The translations under genes were made by a program, and so were the position numbers. From CBDCYS01 sp965226245 (GTDB lineage: Bacteria > Acidobacteriota > Terriglobia > Bryobacterales > UBA6623): DNA of 64,000 nucleotides. A model generated the notes under the pieces. It searched no databases and was not told the origin of the DNA. It saw only the letters and a list, made by a program, of their open reading frames with translations. The stretch lies in contig CBDDCL010000015.1 of assembly GCA_965226245.1 (NCBI GenBank), forward strand, positions 4,650,001 through 4,714,000, in the 5' to 3' direction. This document shows positions 7,973 to 16,199 of the stretch, piece by piece; position 1 is the stretch's first letter; the number at the start of each line of letters is the position of its first letter.

Positions 7973-8999
7973 ATGGGGTATTTAGTTGACTCCAGTAGCC
8001 ACAATATGTTGTGGTTGGGGGCATGAAGGAGGACTACCCCCGAAACCTCGTCGAGTTGGAAGCTCGATTCTCGACCGAGGAGGCGTGCCGGGAGTACCTG
8101 CTGAAGCTGCGCTGGCCGGAGGGGTTCGTGTGCCCGCGCTGTGGGATCCAGTCCTCATGGGCCAGCAAACGCAATCTGCTGCTCTGCGCCGACTGCGGTT
8201 ACCAGGCCTCGGTGACGGCGGGCACGATTTTCCAGGACACCCGCAAGCCCTTGACGTTGTGGTTCCGGGCGGCTTGGTGGGTGACAACGCAAAAAGGCGG
8301 GGCCAGCGCGCTGGAGTTGCAGCGGGTCTTGGGTTTGGGTAGCTATGTAACCGCCTGGACCTGGCTGCACAAGTTCCGCCGCGCCATGGTGCGCCCCGGT
8401 CGCAATCGGCTGGTCGGCCGGGTGGAGGTGGACGAAACGTATGTGGGCGGAGTCGAAGAGGGCGTCCGAGGTCGCGAAATGGTTGGCAAAGCGTTAGTTG
8501 CGGTTGCTGCCGAGGAGGATGGGCGCGGTATGGGTCGCATCCGGCTCCGTCGGATCGCGGATGCCTCAGCGGCGAGCTTGGAAGCCTTTGTCGAAGAAGC
8601 TATCCAACCTGGCAGCCTCGTGCACACCGACGGCTGGGAAGGCTATGCGGGATTGGAGAACAAAGGATACCGCCATGAAGTCACCGTGCTGCGCGGGAAG
8701 CGGCAATCGGCGAGTAAGCTGCTGCCGAGAGTCCATCGTGTCGCCTCTCTGCTAAAGCGCTGGCTGTTGGGGACCCACCAGGGGGCTGTCAGTCACGAGT
8801 ATTTGGACTACTACCTGGACGAGTTCACGTTCCGCTTCAACCGGCGGACCTCACGGTCGCGCGGCAAACTTTTCTATCGCCTCCTCCAGCAGGCGGTCGC
8901 CGCCGACCCTGCTCCCTATAAGACAATGGTCGAGGCCACCAGGGCCGGCACCCCCACCCCCAAGATGTAGTGGCTACTGGAGTCAACTAAATACCCCAT
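7973..8999 (+). mobile_element. IS1595-family element, copy 1 (1027 bp)
   Basis: Ends are ATGGGGTATTTAGTTGACTC on the left and its inverted counterpart on the right, forming ~30-bp perfect terminal repeats through CCAGTAGCCAC. The 8-bp target duplication AGGCACAG (7965-7972 and 9000-9007) fits the IS1595 family. It encodes one transposase. A hairpin CCACAA-TATG-TTGTGG (7999-8014) sits between the left end and the start codon. It interrupts codon 12 of the WD40 gene. Confidence 0.95.
8023..8970 (+). CDS. IS1595-family transposase, copy 1
   Basis: A 315-aa ISXO2-like transposase. The N-terminal zinc ribbon has CPRCG and CADCG pairs (about residues 38-62) for DNA binding. The catalytic core has VEVDETYVGG, then LVHTDGWEGY, then the FNRRTSRSRGKLFYRLLQQA end block with the preceding acidic YYLDEFTFR helix. 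The start is taken as the ATG at 8023; a GTG at 8011 is in frame but lies in the upstream hairpin. It is identical in protein sequence to copies 2 and 3 and differs by one residue from copy 4. It is probably active, because four near-identical copies with clean duplications lie within 43 kb. Confidence 0.95.
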   Translation: MKEDYPRNLVELEARFSTEEACREYLLKLRWPEGFVCPRCGIQSSWASKRNLLLCADCGYQASVTAGTIFQDTRKPLTLWFRAAWWVTTQKGGASALELQRVLGLGSYVTAWTWLHKFRRAMVRPGRNRLVGRVEVDETYVGGVEEGVRGREMVGKALVAVAAEEDGRGMGRIRLRRIADASAASLEAFVEEAIQPGSLVHTDGWEGYAGLENKGYRHEVTVLRGKRQSASKLLPRVHRVASLLKRWLLGTHQGAVSHEYLDYYLDEFTFRFNRRTSRSRGKLFYRLLQQAVAADPAPYKTMVEATRAGTPTPKM

Positions 9000-9024
9000 A
9001 GGCACAGAACGCAAGTTCACGGGA

Positions 9025-12000
9025 TTGGTTCCCACCGGCGAGCCGCCGGCGATGGACGAGGCGGATGGGGTGCAAGTGGGCGAGGAGGCCGTGCCGGGGA
9101 TGAGGCTGCGGTGCATTTGTCGCGGACACACAAGAGCGATTGGACGTATTGCTTGGTCCCCCTGCGGCCGATTCATCGCTTCACCTTCTCAAGACAGGAC
9201 CATCCGCATTTGGGACGCCAACAATGGAAACTGTCTCGCTGTCCTTGCGGGGCACGAGGACGACGTACCGTGTGTTGAATGGTCGCCCACCGGTCGGCTA
9301 TTAGCGTCTGGAAGCCAAGACGGGAGCTTTCGATTGTGGGATTCGCGAGATTTACAGGCGACGAATTCGCCTGAACCTCCGCAACTTCTTTCTGTATTTG
9401 TCTCAGATAGTCAAGCCGGGAGAGCAGGCAAGAGAAGTTGGGTTACGACCTTGGCGTGGTCATCCGATGGATCTCGCATCGCGCTCGGATTGGATGATAT
9501 TGCCCGCGCAGAGATTTGGAATGTTGAGTCCAAATCGAAACTCGCGACGTTAGGCGAAGGCAGTTCGCGTATCTTCAACCTTGCTTGGTCGCACTCTTCG
9601 GACGTGATTGCGACGGGGCACGACGACGGCGCTGTTCGACTATGGAATCCAAACACCGGAGAGTTCGAACGTGAGTTCCGCGGGCATTCCGGAGCCGCAA
9701 TGTTCGTAGCGTGGTCACCTGATGGCCGCACAGTTGTCTCGGGTTCGGGGGACAATACGATCCGCTTGTGGCACGTGACAGATGCTCAACAGGCACGCGT
9801 GCTTGAAGGACACACCGGCGCCCTCAGGGGAATCTCACTATCGGCGGATGGGCGTTTGCTTGCTTCAAAAGGCTACGACGAAACTGTCCGCATCTGGCTG
9901 ATTGGTTCTGGAGTTCAAATTGCTGAGATCGCAGAGTCTATTGAAGGATGGAACTGGACGAACATTTCGTTTCACCCCAATGACCCAGTTCTTGCCACAC
10001 ACGGTGAGAAGCAAACAGTAATTCGCGTTTGGGACCTCGACGTTGCGAAACTGCTTGCTAACAACAAGATTCTCGCAGCAATAAGTTACACGTCCGCGAA
10101 GATCGTCCTCGTCGGCGAAAGCAACGTCGGCAAATCCTGTCTCGCCATGCGGCTCGCCAAAGATCGCTATCCCGAAGATCACGAACACGGCACCACGCAC
10201 GGCATGCGGTTCTGGCCGATGGAAGCGGAAGACTTGCATCCTGCGGCCAAGGCGCCGGAAGGGCAGCGGCGGGATGTGGTGTTGTGGGACTTTGGCGGGC
10301 AGGATGAATATCAGCTCGTGCATCAGTTGTTTCTGCACGATACAACCTTGGCGCTCGTGCTCATCGATCCGACTCGCGGGCGGGTCGCAATGGACGAGGC
10401 GCGGGATTGGAATAAGCGCCTCGAAAAACATCTCGCCGGGCGGCAGGCTGTGAAGTTGCTCGTGGGGGCGAAACAGGATCGGGCCAGTCGGCTCGTCCAT
10501 CGAACCGCCCTCGACGCGCTGCAAACCGAGTGCGGGTTTGCTGGGTACCTAGAGACCAGTGCCAAGACCGGGCGGAACATCCCCGACTTTCGCGAAGCCA
10601 TCGCGAACGCGCTTGACTGGGATAGCTTGGCCAAAACCAGTCGCCCTGAGCTGTTTCAGAAGATTCGCGACGAGATCGAAGAGCGGCGAGGTGGCGGCGA
10701 GGTGGTGCTGCCGCTGGCGGAACTAAAGAGCGCCCTCCAGGATGCTCATCCAGCGATCTACGAAGAGGCTGCCGTGGGGGCCGTGGCCGATCAGTTGGCG
10801 ACCCAGGGCGTCATCGTGCGGACCAAGCTCACCGGCGGCGATGAAGTACTCGTGTTGCAGTTGCCCGTAATCGAACGGTACGCCGGATCTTTGATCGTTG
10901 CAGCTCGAAACAGCCAGCGAGGCGTTCCGGCAATTGAACAGCGCCTGCTCGCTTCTCCCGATGTGCCGTTGCCGGGGATGAAAAAGAAGGAGCGGCTCAA
11001 GTCGCGCGTTCAGGAACGCGTCGTTTTGGAATGTGTATCGCAACTGTTGATCGAGCACGGCATTTGCTTTCAACATGAGGGCCTTCTGATCTTTCCCTCT
11101 TTGTTCGCTCAAATCGCCCTGGAAGACGACAGTCGCTTGGGTCACACCGTCTCGCTGTATTACGACTTCGCGGGCGCGGTGGACAACATTTACGCGTCGC
11201 TGGTGGCGTGGTTGGTGCTGGGCAAGAACTTTGGCAAGGTGCGATTGCGGAACGACCGGGCGGAGTTCGAAACGGCGGGACGCGGGGCGTGTGGAGTGCG
11301 GAAACTGGATCGCGGGCGGGGCTTCGCACGGATGGACGTGTTTTTTGATGAACAGACACCCGAGAAAACGCGGCGCGTGTTTCAGGACTTCGTTGAGCAG
11401 CACTTGCGGAGCCACGGCTTGGAGATTGCCGAGCACATAGAAGTGATCTGCACGAAGTGCGGATACTCCTTTACCGAAGAAGACATTCGCCAACGAATCG
11501 CTCGCGGCGAAAATGACGTGGGTTGCATCAAATGCGACGAACGTGTCGATCTAGCCGATGCTGTGGCCAAATCCGGCAAGCGAGACACGGCGGCCCAGCG
11601 AAAAGCAGTGGCGCTGCTCGGGACCGTCGAGAAAAAAGTGCAGCAGGCGGTCAAAGCGGTGAAGCAGGTTTTTCGCAAATCCGATGAGGAACTAAGAACA
11701 GACGAGCCGATTCGCATTCTGCACCTCAGCGACTTGCATTTCGTAAATGACACGCAGGTACGAGCGAAGCTCCAGCCGTTGATCGCTGATATCGAAGACG
11801 CGGACGGAGGTTTGGGCTTTGAGCGCTTGGACTATTTGGTCGTATCCGGTGATGCGGCTCATCAGGCGACACCCGCACAATTCGATAAGGCCCACGATTT
11901 TGTCTCCGGCGTGATTAAGGCGTTCGGGCTGACGGCCCAGCGTTGTATCCTCGTACCGGGGAATCACGATTTGTCTTGGGACGAAGAAGTCTATCAGTGG

Positions 12001-12720
12001 AAACCAAAGCGACGCGTGGACGTAGGTGGATTGGCGGAAGGGACGTATCACCAGCAGGGCCACGGCTATTTGATCCGCAAGGACAAGGACTATCCCCAGC
12101 GTTTTTCGAATTACTCAGACTCGTTTCACCACAAGATCACGCAAGAGCCATATCCGTTGGCACCGGAACGTCAGGGCATTCCTTACTTCTTCAAAGACGA
12201 CGGACTGCAATTCTTGACCCTAAATTCCTGCTGGGAGATCGATGAATATTTTTCGGAGCGGTCGAGCGTGCACCCGGAAGCGGTATCTCAATGCCTGGCG
12301 GAGGCTGACAGACAGCTCAAACGCGAAAGGGTGGATAAGAACTCCGTGTTGCGAGTCGGCGTTTGGCATCATCCGGTCACAGGCAACGAGAAGATCGCGA
12401 ACACGGGTTTCCTTGATTCACTTCGAAAAGCCAAAGTTCGTCTCGCGTTGCACGGCCATGTCCACGAAGACAGGACTGACTTGGTCGGTTACAAACACGG
12501 CAAGACCGTGCATGTTGCCGGTGCCGGCTCGTTTGGCGTCTGGGTCGAAGGCCGACCTCCGACGACTCCACAACTTTACAACGTGATCGAGATCGACCGC
12601 AGTTCTCGAAAGGTTAAAGTGCACACTCGCTACCGGGACAACCAGGAAGGCGCCTGGGGTGGTCGGGCAATCTGGCCGGGCGACGATCCGACAACAAAGC
12701 GGACGTTTTACACGGTCTAG
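9025..12720 (+). CDS. WD40 propeller - Ras-like GTPase - zinc ribbon - calcineurin-like phosphoesterase protein
   Basis: This multidomain protein is 1231 aa from the TTG at 9025; ATG 9052 is an alternative start. The natural start is at 7939, before IS1595 copy 1. Residues ~25-345 hold seven WD40 repeats, for example GHTRAIGRIAWSP...IRIWD and GHEDDVPCVEWSP, enough for one full propeller. Residues ~357-530 are a Roc/Ras-like GTPase: GESNVGKS (~363), WDFGGQDEYQ (~421), GAKQD in place of NKxD (~480), ETSAKTG (~509). A winged-helix/COR-like stretch follows, then CTKCG...CIKCD (~808-835). Residues ~895-1210 form a metallophosphoesterase with SDLHF, SGDAA, GNHDLSW, WHHP and HGHVHED, so all metal ligands are present. 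The layout suggests a switch: sensing propeller, GTPase, nuclease- or nucleotidase-like effector. No secretion signal. A conflict or signalling role is inference. Confidence 0.88.
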   Translation: MVPTGEPPAMDEADGVQVGEEAVPGMRLRCICRGHTRAIGRIAWSPCGRFIASPSQDRTIRIWDANNGNCLAVLAGHEDDVPCVEWSPTGRLLASGSQDGSFRLWDSRDLQATNSPEPPQLLSVFVSDSQAGRAGKRSWVTTLAWSSDGSRIALGLDDIARAEIWNVESKSKLATLGEGSSRIFNLAWSHSSDVIATGHDDGAVRLWNPNTGEFEREFRGHSGAAMFVAWSPDGRTVVSGSGDNTIRLWHVTDAQQARVLEGHTGALRGISLSADGRLLASKGYDETVRIWLIGSGVQIAEIAESIEGWNWTNISFHPNDPVLATHGEKQTVIRVWDLDVAKLLANNKILAAISYTSAKIVLVGESNVGKSCLAMRLAKDRYPEDHEHGTTHGMRFWPMEAEDLHPAAKAPEGQRRDVVLWDFGGQDEYQLVHQLFLHDTTLALVLIDPTRGRVAMDEARDWNKRLEKHLAGRQAVKLLVGAKQDRASRLVHRTALDALQTECGFAGYLETSAKTGRNIPDFREAIANALDWDSLAKTSRPELFQKIRDEIEERRGGGEVVLPLAELKSALQDAHPAIYEEAAVGAVADQLATQGVIVRTKLTGGDEVLVLQLPVIERYAGSLIVAARNSQRGVPAIEQRLLASPDVPLPGMKKKERLKSRVQERVVLECVSQLLIEHGICFQHEGLLIFPSLFAQIALEDDSRLGHTVSLYYDFAGAVDNIYASLVAWLVLGKNFGKVRLRNDRAEFETAGRGACGVRKLDRGRGFARMDVFFDEQTPEKTRRVFQDFVEQHLRSHGLEIAEHIEVICTKCGYSFTEEDIRQRIARGENDVGCIKCDERVDLADAVAKSGKRDTAAQRKAVALLGTVEKKVQQAVKAVKQVFRKSDEELRTDEPIRILHLSDLHFVNDTQVRAKLQPLIADIEDADGGLGFERLDYLVVSGDAAHQATPAQFDKAHDFVSGVIKAFGLTAQRCILVPGNHDLSWDEEVYQWKPKRRVDVGGLAEGTYHQQGHGYLIRKDKDYPQRFSNYSDSFHHKITQEPYPLAPERQGIPYFFKDDGLQFLTLNSCWEIDEYFSERSSVHPEAVSQCLAEADRQLKRERVDKNSVLRVGVWHHPVTGNEKIANTGFLDSLRKAKVRLALHGHVHEDRTDLVGYKHGKTVHVAGAGSFGVWVEGRPPTTPQLYNVIEIDRSSRKVKVHTRYRDNQEGAWGGRAIWPGDDPTTKRTFYTV

Positions 12721-12730
12721 AGACGATGAA

Positions 12731-13516
12731 GTGGTGTACCGAAAGCGGCTCCCAATACGTTGTCTCGCGGCGGCCCTCGCCCTAGTTGGTGTCATCGCGC
12801 CGCCCCTCCACGGCCAGACCTGGGAAGACTTCCGCACCCCAACCCCGATCGGCCCGGACGACACGCTGGTGATCGGATTCCAGGGCGGCCGGCGACGCTG
12901 GGACAACGACAAGCGATCTCCTCGCAAGCTTGCCCTCAAGCTGCGTTCGCGGCGGATTCGCGGCTTGCACGTCGAAACTCTGGCAAACCGCAAGCGCCCG
13001 CTGGCCGTCAAGCTGGTCGAGCGCGCGTTTGACCGCAACCGGGACGGAGTCCTCGACCCCACTGAGAAGGCTTCCGCGCGCATCGTCATCTACGGGCTAA
13101 GCTTCGGAGGCGCGGCCGCGGTCAAGCTGGCGCGGGACCTCAGCGAACGCAACATCGCGGTACTGCTGACCATCCAGATTGACAGCGTGGGCCGGGACGA
13201 CGCCGTGATCCCGTCCAACGTGCGCCGGGCCGCGAATTTCTACCAGAAGAACGGCCTCGTCATAAGCGGCGAAGGTCCGATCCGGGCCCAGGACCCCAAG
13301 CGGACAACGATCATCGCCGACTGCCGAGTGGACTACAGCAAGCGCAAAATCGACATCTCGAACGTCAACTGGTTCAAGAAGCTCGGCCGCGTCGCGCACT
13401 CCTACATCAGCTATGACCCGCAAGTCTGGACCCGCGTGGAAAAACTGGTACTGGGGGAAGCAGGCCCGGATTCGCGCAATCGTCCCAAGCTCCCGCAGCC
13501 TTGCCCGCCGTCCTGA
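12731..13516 (+). CDS. Secreted alpha/beta-hydrolase-like protein
   Basis: A 261-aa protein from the GTG at 12731, 10 bp after the WD40 gene stop, so the two are probably cotranscribed. The start is followed by a signal peptide (RKRLPIRCLAAALALVGVIA then PPLHGQ). The nucleophile elbow reads YGLSFGGAA (GxSxG); a later acidic segment (TIQIDSVGRDD) and a histidine in GRVAHSYISYD could complete a Ser-Asp-His triad. A calcium-loop-like DRNRDGVLDPTE stretch precedes the elbow. It resembles small lipase/esterase-like proteins, but the substrate is unknown. Its pairing with the cytosolic GTPase-phosphoesterase may be chance or functional. Confidence 0.7.
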   Translation: MVYRKRLPIRCLAAALALVGVIAPPLHGQTWEDFRTPTPIGPDDTLVIGFQGGRRRWDNDKRSPRKLALKLRSRRIRGLHVETLANRKRPLAVKLVERAFDRNRDGVLDPTEKASARIVIYGLSFGGAAAVKLARDLSERNIAVLLTIQIDSVGRDDAVIPSNVRRAANFYQKNGLVISGEGPIRAQDPKRTTIIADCRVDYSKRKIDISNVNWFKKLGRVAHSYISYDPQVWTRVEKLVLGEAGPDSRNRPKLPQPCPPS

Positions 13517-13915
13517 AAACGGTCACTGGGCTCTGGCACGTCGTTACTAATCTCGCCCGCGCACCACCAATCGCCGTTTCCGCGCCGCAAAACCGCAGTG
13601 CCAGCCCCATTCGCAAACCGCCGTCTCGCCGCCGGCAGGCGCAACCCTCCAGCTGTTCCAAAACGCCCCAGCCACGATTCACCCCAACCCAGTCACAGAT
13701 TTCTAAGAAAAATATTCCCTGTGTTATCAACAAGTTCGTCTCATGAAGGTAAGATCCCCCCAGATCGATTCGCTATTCTGATAACGGTGAAACCAGCGAT
13801 CAATCATTTGTCATACGGAGGGAAATGAACACCCGAGCCAGCGTCTCGGCGGCCAAAAAACTCTGAAACCCTGCAGTTTTCTGCAAAAAACTGCAATCAC
13901 CACAAGGAACTCATT
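13517..13915. other. Intergenic region upstream of the phBC6A51-type HTH gene
   Basis: About 400 bp without a supported gene. Short frames here are low-complexity shadows. A Shine-Dalgarno-like GGAGG before ATG 13827 leads only to a 13-codon frame (MNTRASVSAAKKL). A near-perfect palindrome sits at 13872-13895. Confidence 0.4.
13872..13895. promoter_or_regulatory. Palindrome just upstream of HTH gene (possible operator)
   Basis: TGCAGTTTT, spacer CTGCAA, AAAACTGCA: a perfect 9-bp inverted repeat 20 bp before the HTH start codon. A related near-palindrome occurs at 26805-26827. It could be an operator for the HTH protein or a transcript hairpin; the position favours regulation. Confidence 0.45.
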
Positions 13916-14296
13916 ATGAATAAAGAACTTACAAACGGACAGCGGCGGGCAATCGAAGCCCTTATGCTGACAAACACCATCACCCGGGCAGCCCAAAAGG
14001 CCAAAGTCAGTGAAAGATCCATCTATGTCTGGATGAAACAGGATCACTTCCAGACTGCCCTAAGAAAGGCACGCCGCAACGCTCTGGCCCAGACCACCAC
14101 GCGCCTGCAGCAAATCACCGCCCGCGCCGTCGACACTCTCGAGGCCGTCATGGAGGACGAGAAAGCTTCCTCCGCCAGCCGAGTCAGCGCGTCGCGCTTG
14201 TCGCTCGAAATGATGTACCGCGGCGCCGTGCTCGACGACATCATCGAACGCCTCAAGACCGTCGAAAAAAAACAATTGCGCCATCAGAATGGATGA
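13916..14296 (+). CDS. phBC6A51-type helix-turn-helix protein
   Basis: A 126-aa protein with an AAGGAA ribosome-binding site 6 bp before the ATG. The N-terminus (LTNGQRRAIEALMLTNTITR, then AAQKAKVSERSIYVWM) is a helix-turn-helix like that of phBC6A51-type and small-terminase-like proteins. The rest (ARAVDTLEAVMEDEKASSAS, ASRLSLEMMYRG) is helical and ends in a coiled-coil-like tail. Such proteins are found in phage packaging modules and as orphan regulators. No phage gene is nearby, so a regulator or a domesticated small terminase is likely. The upstream palindrome may be its own operator. Confidence 0.7.
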   Translation: MNKELTNGQRRAIEALMLTNTITRAAQKAKVSERSIYVWMKQDHFQTALRKARRNALAQTTTRLQQITARAVDTLEAVMEDEKASSASRVSASRLSLEMMYRGAVLDDIIERLKTVEKKQLRHQNG

Positions 14297-14338
14297 GTCG
14301 GCAAAACGTAGCAGAAGGTTCGGAAAGCGACATCAGAG

Positions 14339-14358
14339 CCCCAGGCGGAAGCCTGGGG
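14339..14358. repeat. GGAA-tetraloop hairpin repeat, copy 1
   Basis: CCCCAGGC-GGAA-GCCTGGGG, a perfect 8-bp stem with a GNRA-type loop, preceded by CAGAG and followed by TCAAG. Flanks (GTTCGGAAAGC upstream) match copy 2 at 38074. It lies between convergent genes (HTH ends 14296, HEAT-like ends 14397), so it may act as a bidirectional transcript end. Confidence 0.8.
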
Positions 14359-14396
14359 TCAAGACCCGAAAACGCAGCACGTTTCTCGAGTGCGCC

Positions 14397-15116
14397 TCAT
14401 CCATCCGATCGCTTGCTCATCGCCACCCACGCCTTCTGGGCAGTGATGCGGACGGTGTTGTCGTCGCTCTTGAGTTTCGGGAAGATGGCGGCGGCGGCCT
14501 CGGCGGTTCCGATCTTGGCGAGGCCGATGATGGCGGCGCATTGCCAATGCCCTTCGTCGCGTTTGAGGGCTGCCTGGTAGATGGCGAAGGCGTCTTCCGG
14601 TTTGCCCCGCCCGGCCTGCGCGTCGGCGTAGCGCAGCAAGCTGTCGGTGTACTCGACCTTTTGCCAGTCCGAAAGTGAGTCGTAGCCGGGCAATTGCGCT
14701 TGGCCGCCTGTCCCTATGCCAATGCGGCCGGCTGCCTTCATGCCCGCCATGGCGATGGTGGTATCGGACGACTTCATGGCGCCGAGGCAGGCGCTGACCG
14801 CTTCTTCGGCGCGGCGGTGGCCGAGCGCGGCCGGGAGGCGGGGCTTGAAATCTTCAGCAGCATCCGAAAGCGCGGCGAGCAATGCTTCTTCCGGCGTTTT
14901 GCCCGGGATTCGCTCCAGACAGAAAACGGCCTCTTCCCGCAGTTTCGGATCGTGGACCAGCTTCGCCACCGCGGGCACGTCGTCCGTCGTGGCGATCAGC
15001 GACAGGCGCCGCAGAGCCGTTGCCTTCTCGGTGTTGTGGCGCTGGCCGGTAAGAAGATCGAGCAGCTTAGCCACGACCGGTCGTGCCGCGAGTCTGCTTG
15101 CATCCTCCGTTGGCAT
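14397..15116 (-). CDS. HEAT-repeat-like protein, possibly truncated
   Basis: A 239-aa protein from the ATG at 15116 (MPTEDASRLAARPVV). It is built of helical repeats of the HEAT/PBS type: TTDDVPAVAKLVHDPKLREE, then EAVFCLERIPGKTPEEALLA, and later helices EGHWQCAAIIGLAKIG and TAEAAAAIFPKLKSD. The frame is open upstream to 15365, but that extension is rich in unusual residues and is not convincing. Relatives in this phylum are often longer secreted proteins, so this may be a trimmed C-terminal part. The function is probably protein-protein scaffolding; no partner is adjacent. Confidence 0.7.
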   Translation of the reverse strand: MPTEDASRLAARPVVAKLLDLLTGQRHNTEKATALRRLSLIATTDDVPAVAKLVHDPKLREEAVFCLERIPGKTPEEALLAALSDAAEDFKPRLPAALGHRRAEEAVSACLGAMKSSDTTIAMAGMKAAGRIGIGTGGQAQLPGYDSLSDWQKVEYTDSLLRYADAQAGRGKPEDAFAIYQAALKRDEGHWQCAAIIGLAKIGTAEAAAAIFPKLKSDDNTVRITAQKAWVAMSKRSDG

Positions 15117-15503
15117 CCTAAATGCCCGTTTCGGAATCACTTCTCGCCTCTCCCCGAACCCGCTTGCGAAATCGCTGACCACCGTGCCCGCCAGCCGGCC
15201 AACCAACGTATTGATACAAAGACGGTTGTATGCTACAATTTTCCTTGCTTGGTAATTGGGGTGGCTACCCGTAACTCGCGGGCGGCTGACAAAGAAGATC
15301 TTATTTGGAGATGTAGTGTTTGGCGCTGAAGTTGCGCCAACTACAACAGAGGCGCGGAAGAACAAGCTTCTGCCCGCGAGCCATTGATTCTTTCGGACGG
15401 CTAGCCAAAAAAGGTCTCACGCATCTAAAATAAAGTGCAACCACCACGGGGTGGGTAACATCTATATTTATTTGAACAACGTAATCATGGAAGGAGGTTG
15501 GCG
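15117..15503. other. Intergenic region between HEAT-like and DksA-like genes
   Basis: 387 bp separating divergent genes. A short AT-rich stretch (TCTATATTTATTTGAAC at 15460-15476) lies just before the DksA-like ribosome-binding site and could hold its promoter. No gene was supported. Confidence 0.35.
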
Positions 15504-15872
15504 ATGACGAAAAGAGAAAGCGACAAGATCATAAACCAGTTGCTCGCCAAGCTATCAGAGGTGACCGGCGGCGCTTCCCGTCGCGAGGGGCTAATTGCGG
15601 AACGGTCGAACGATCCGATGGACCAAATGCAGTCACGGGTTGATCTGGACTTGGCCGTGACGGCTATCAACACGAATTTCGAAACCAAGAAGGCAATTGA
15701 GACGGCGCTCGACCTGCTCACGGCAGGCGACTATGGCACCTGCCAAGATTGCGGCGATCCGATCAATCCCAAGCGGCTGCAGGCGATTCCGTGGACTGCG
15801 CTTTGTATCCATTGCCGCGAGGCCCACGACGCGGATCGCAGAATGCGCGCCGACGCCGCGCTTGCTGCCTAA
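15504..15872 (+). CDS. DksA/TraR-type C4 zinc-finger protein
   Basis: A 122-aa protein. The AAGGAGG site at 15491-15497 is 6 bp before ATG 15504, which decides this start over the TTG at 15498. The N-terminal coiled coil contains MDQMQSRVDLDLAVTAINTN, and the C-terminal C4 zinc finger reads CQDCGDPI ... LCIHCREAH. Proteins of this family bind the RNA-polymerase secondary channel; DksA acts with ppGpp on stress and rRNA promoters. The acidic coiled-coil tip (typically DxxDxA in DksA) is not obvious, so this may be a TraR/YbiI-like member. It stands alone. Confidence 0.85.
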   Translation: MTKRESDKIINQLLAKLSEVTGGASRREGLIAERSNDPMDQMQSRVDLDLAVTAINTNFETKKAIETALDLLTAGDYGTCQDCGDPINPKRLQAIPWTALCIHCREAHDADRRMRADAALAA

Positions 15873-15952
15873 GCGTCTCCAAGAACAGTCACAACCGATT
15901 TTCCAAGGAGCGGGCCGTTAAGCCGCTCTTTGGGACATTCCGGTGCGCCTGC

Positions 15953-16105
15953 TCATGCGATCTCTAACTTGCTCGTTACGGCGGCTGCCCGCCTGTTGAG
16001 GGTCTCGGTCAGCAGCTTGGGTTGGATCGGCTTGGTGAGAAAGTCGTCCATGCCGGCGTCCAAGCATTTCTCCCGGTCTCCCGCCAAGGCGTTCGCGGTG
16101 AGGGC
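15953..16105 (-). pseudogene. C-terminal fragment of a response-regulator receiver domain
   Basis: The minus strand reads ALTANALAGDREKCLDAGMD and then DFLTKPIQPKLLTETLN, ending IA-stop at 15953-15955. This is the beta5-alpha5 end of a receiver domain, typical of hybrid histidine kinases. A TAG lies directly upstream (16106-16108), in place of the expected hydrophobic strand, and no Asp-phosphorylation site remains. The fragment is a gene remnant. Confidence 0.75.
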
Positions 16106-16199
16106 CTAGGGATTCTTATCGGATGATCAGAGAGCTCCGTGAAGGGTTTCCCGTATCGCTCCAGTCGAACCAGAAGGCCGGTCAAAAGTAAGGGTTAAT

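Noticed and set aside
13827..13866. 13-codon leader peptide (MNTRASVSAAKKL) upstream of the HTH gene
   Set aside because: A GGAGG site exists, but no conserved feature or regulatory codon pattern supports translation.
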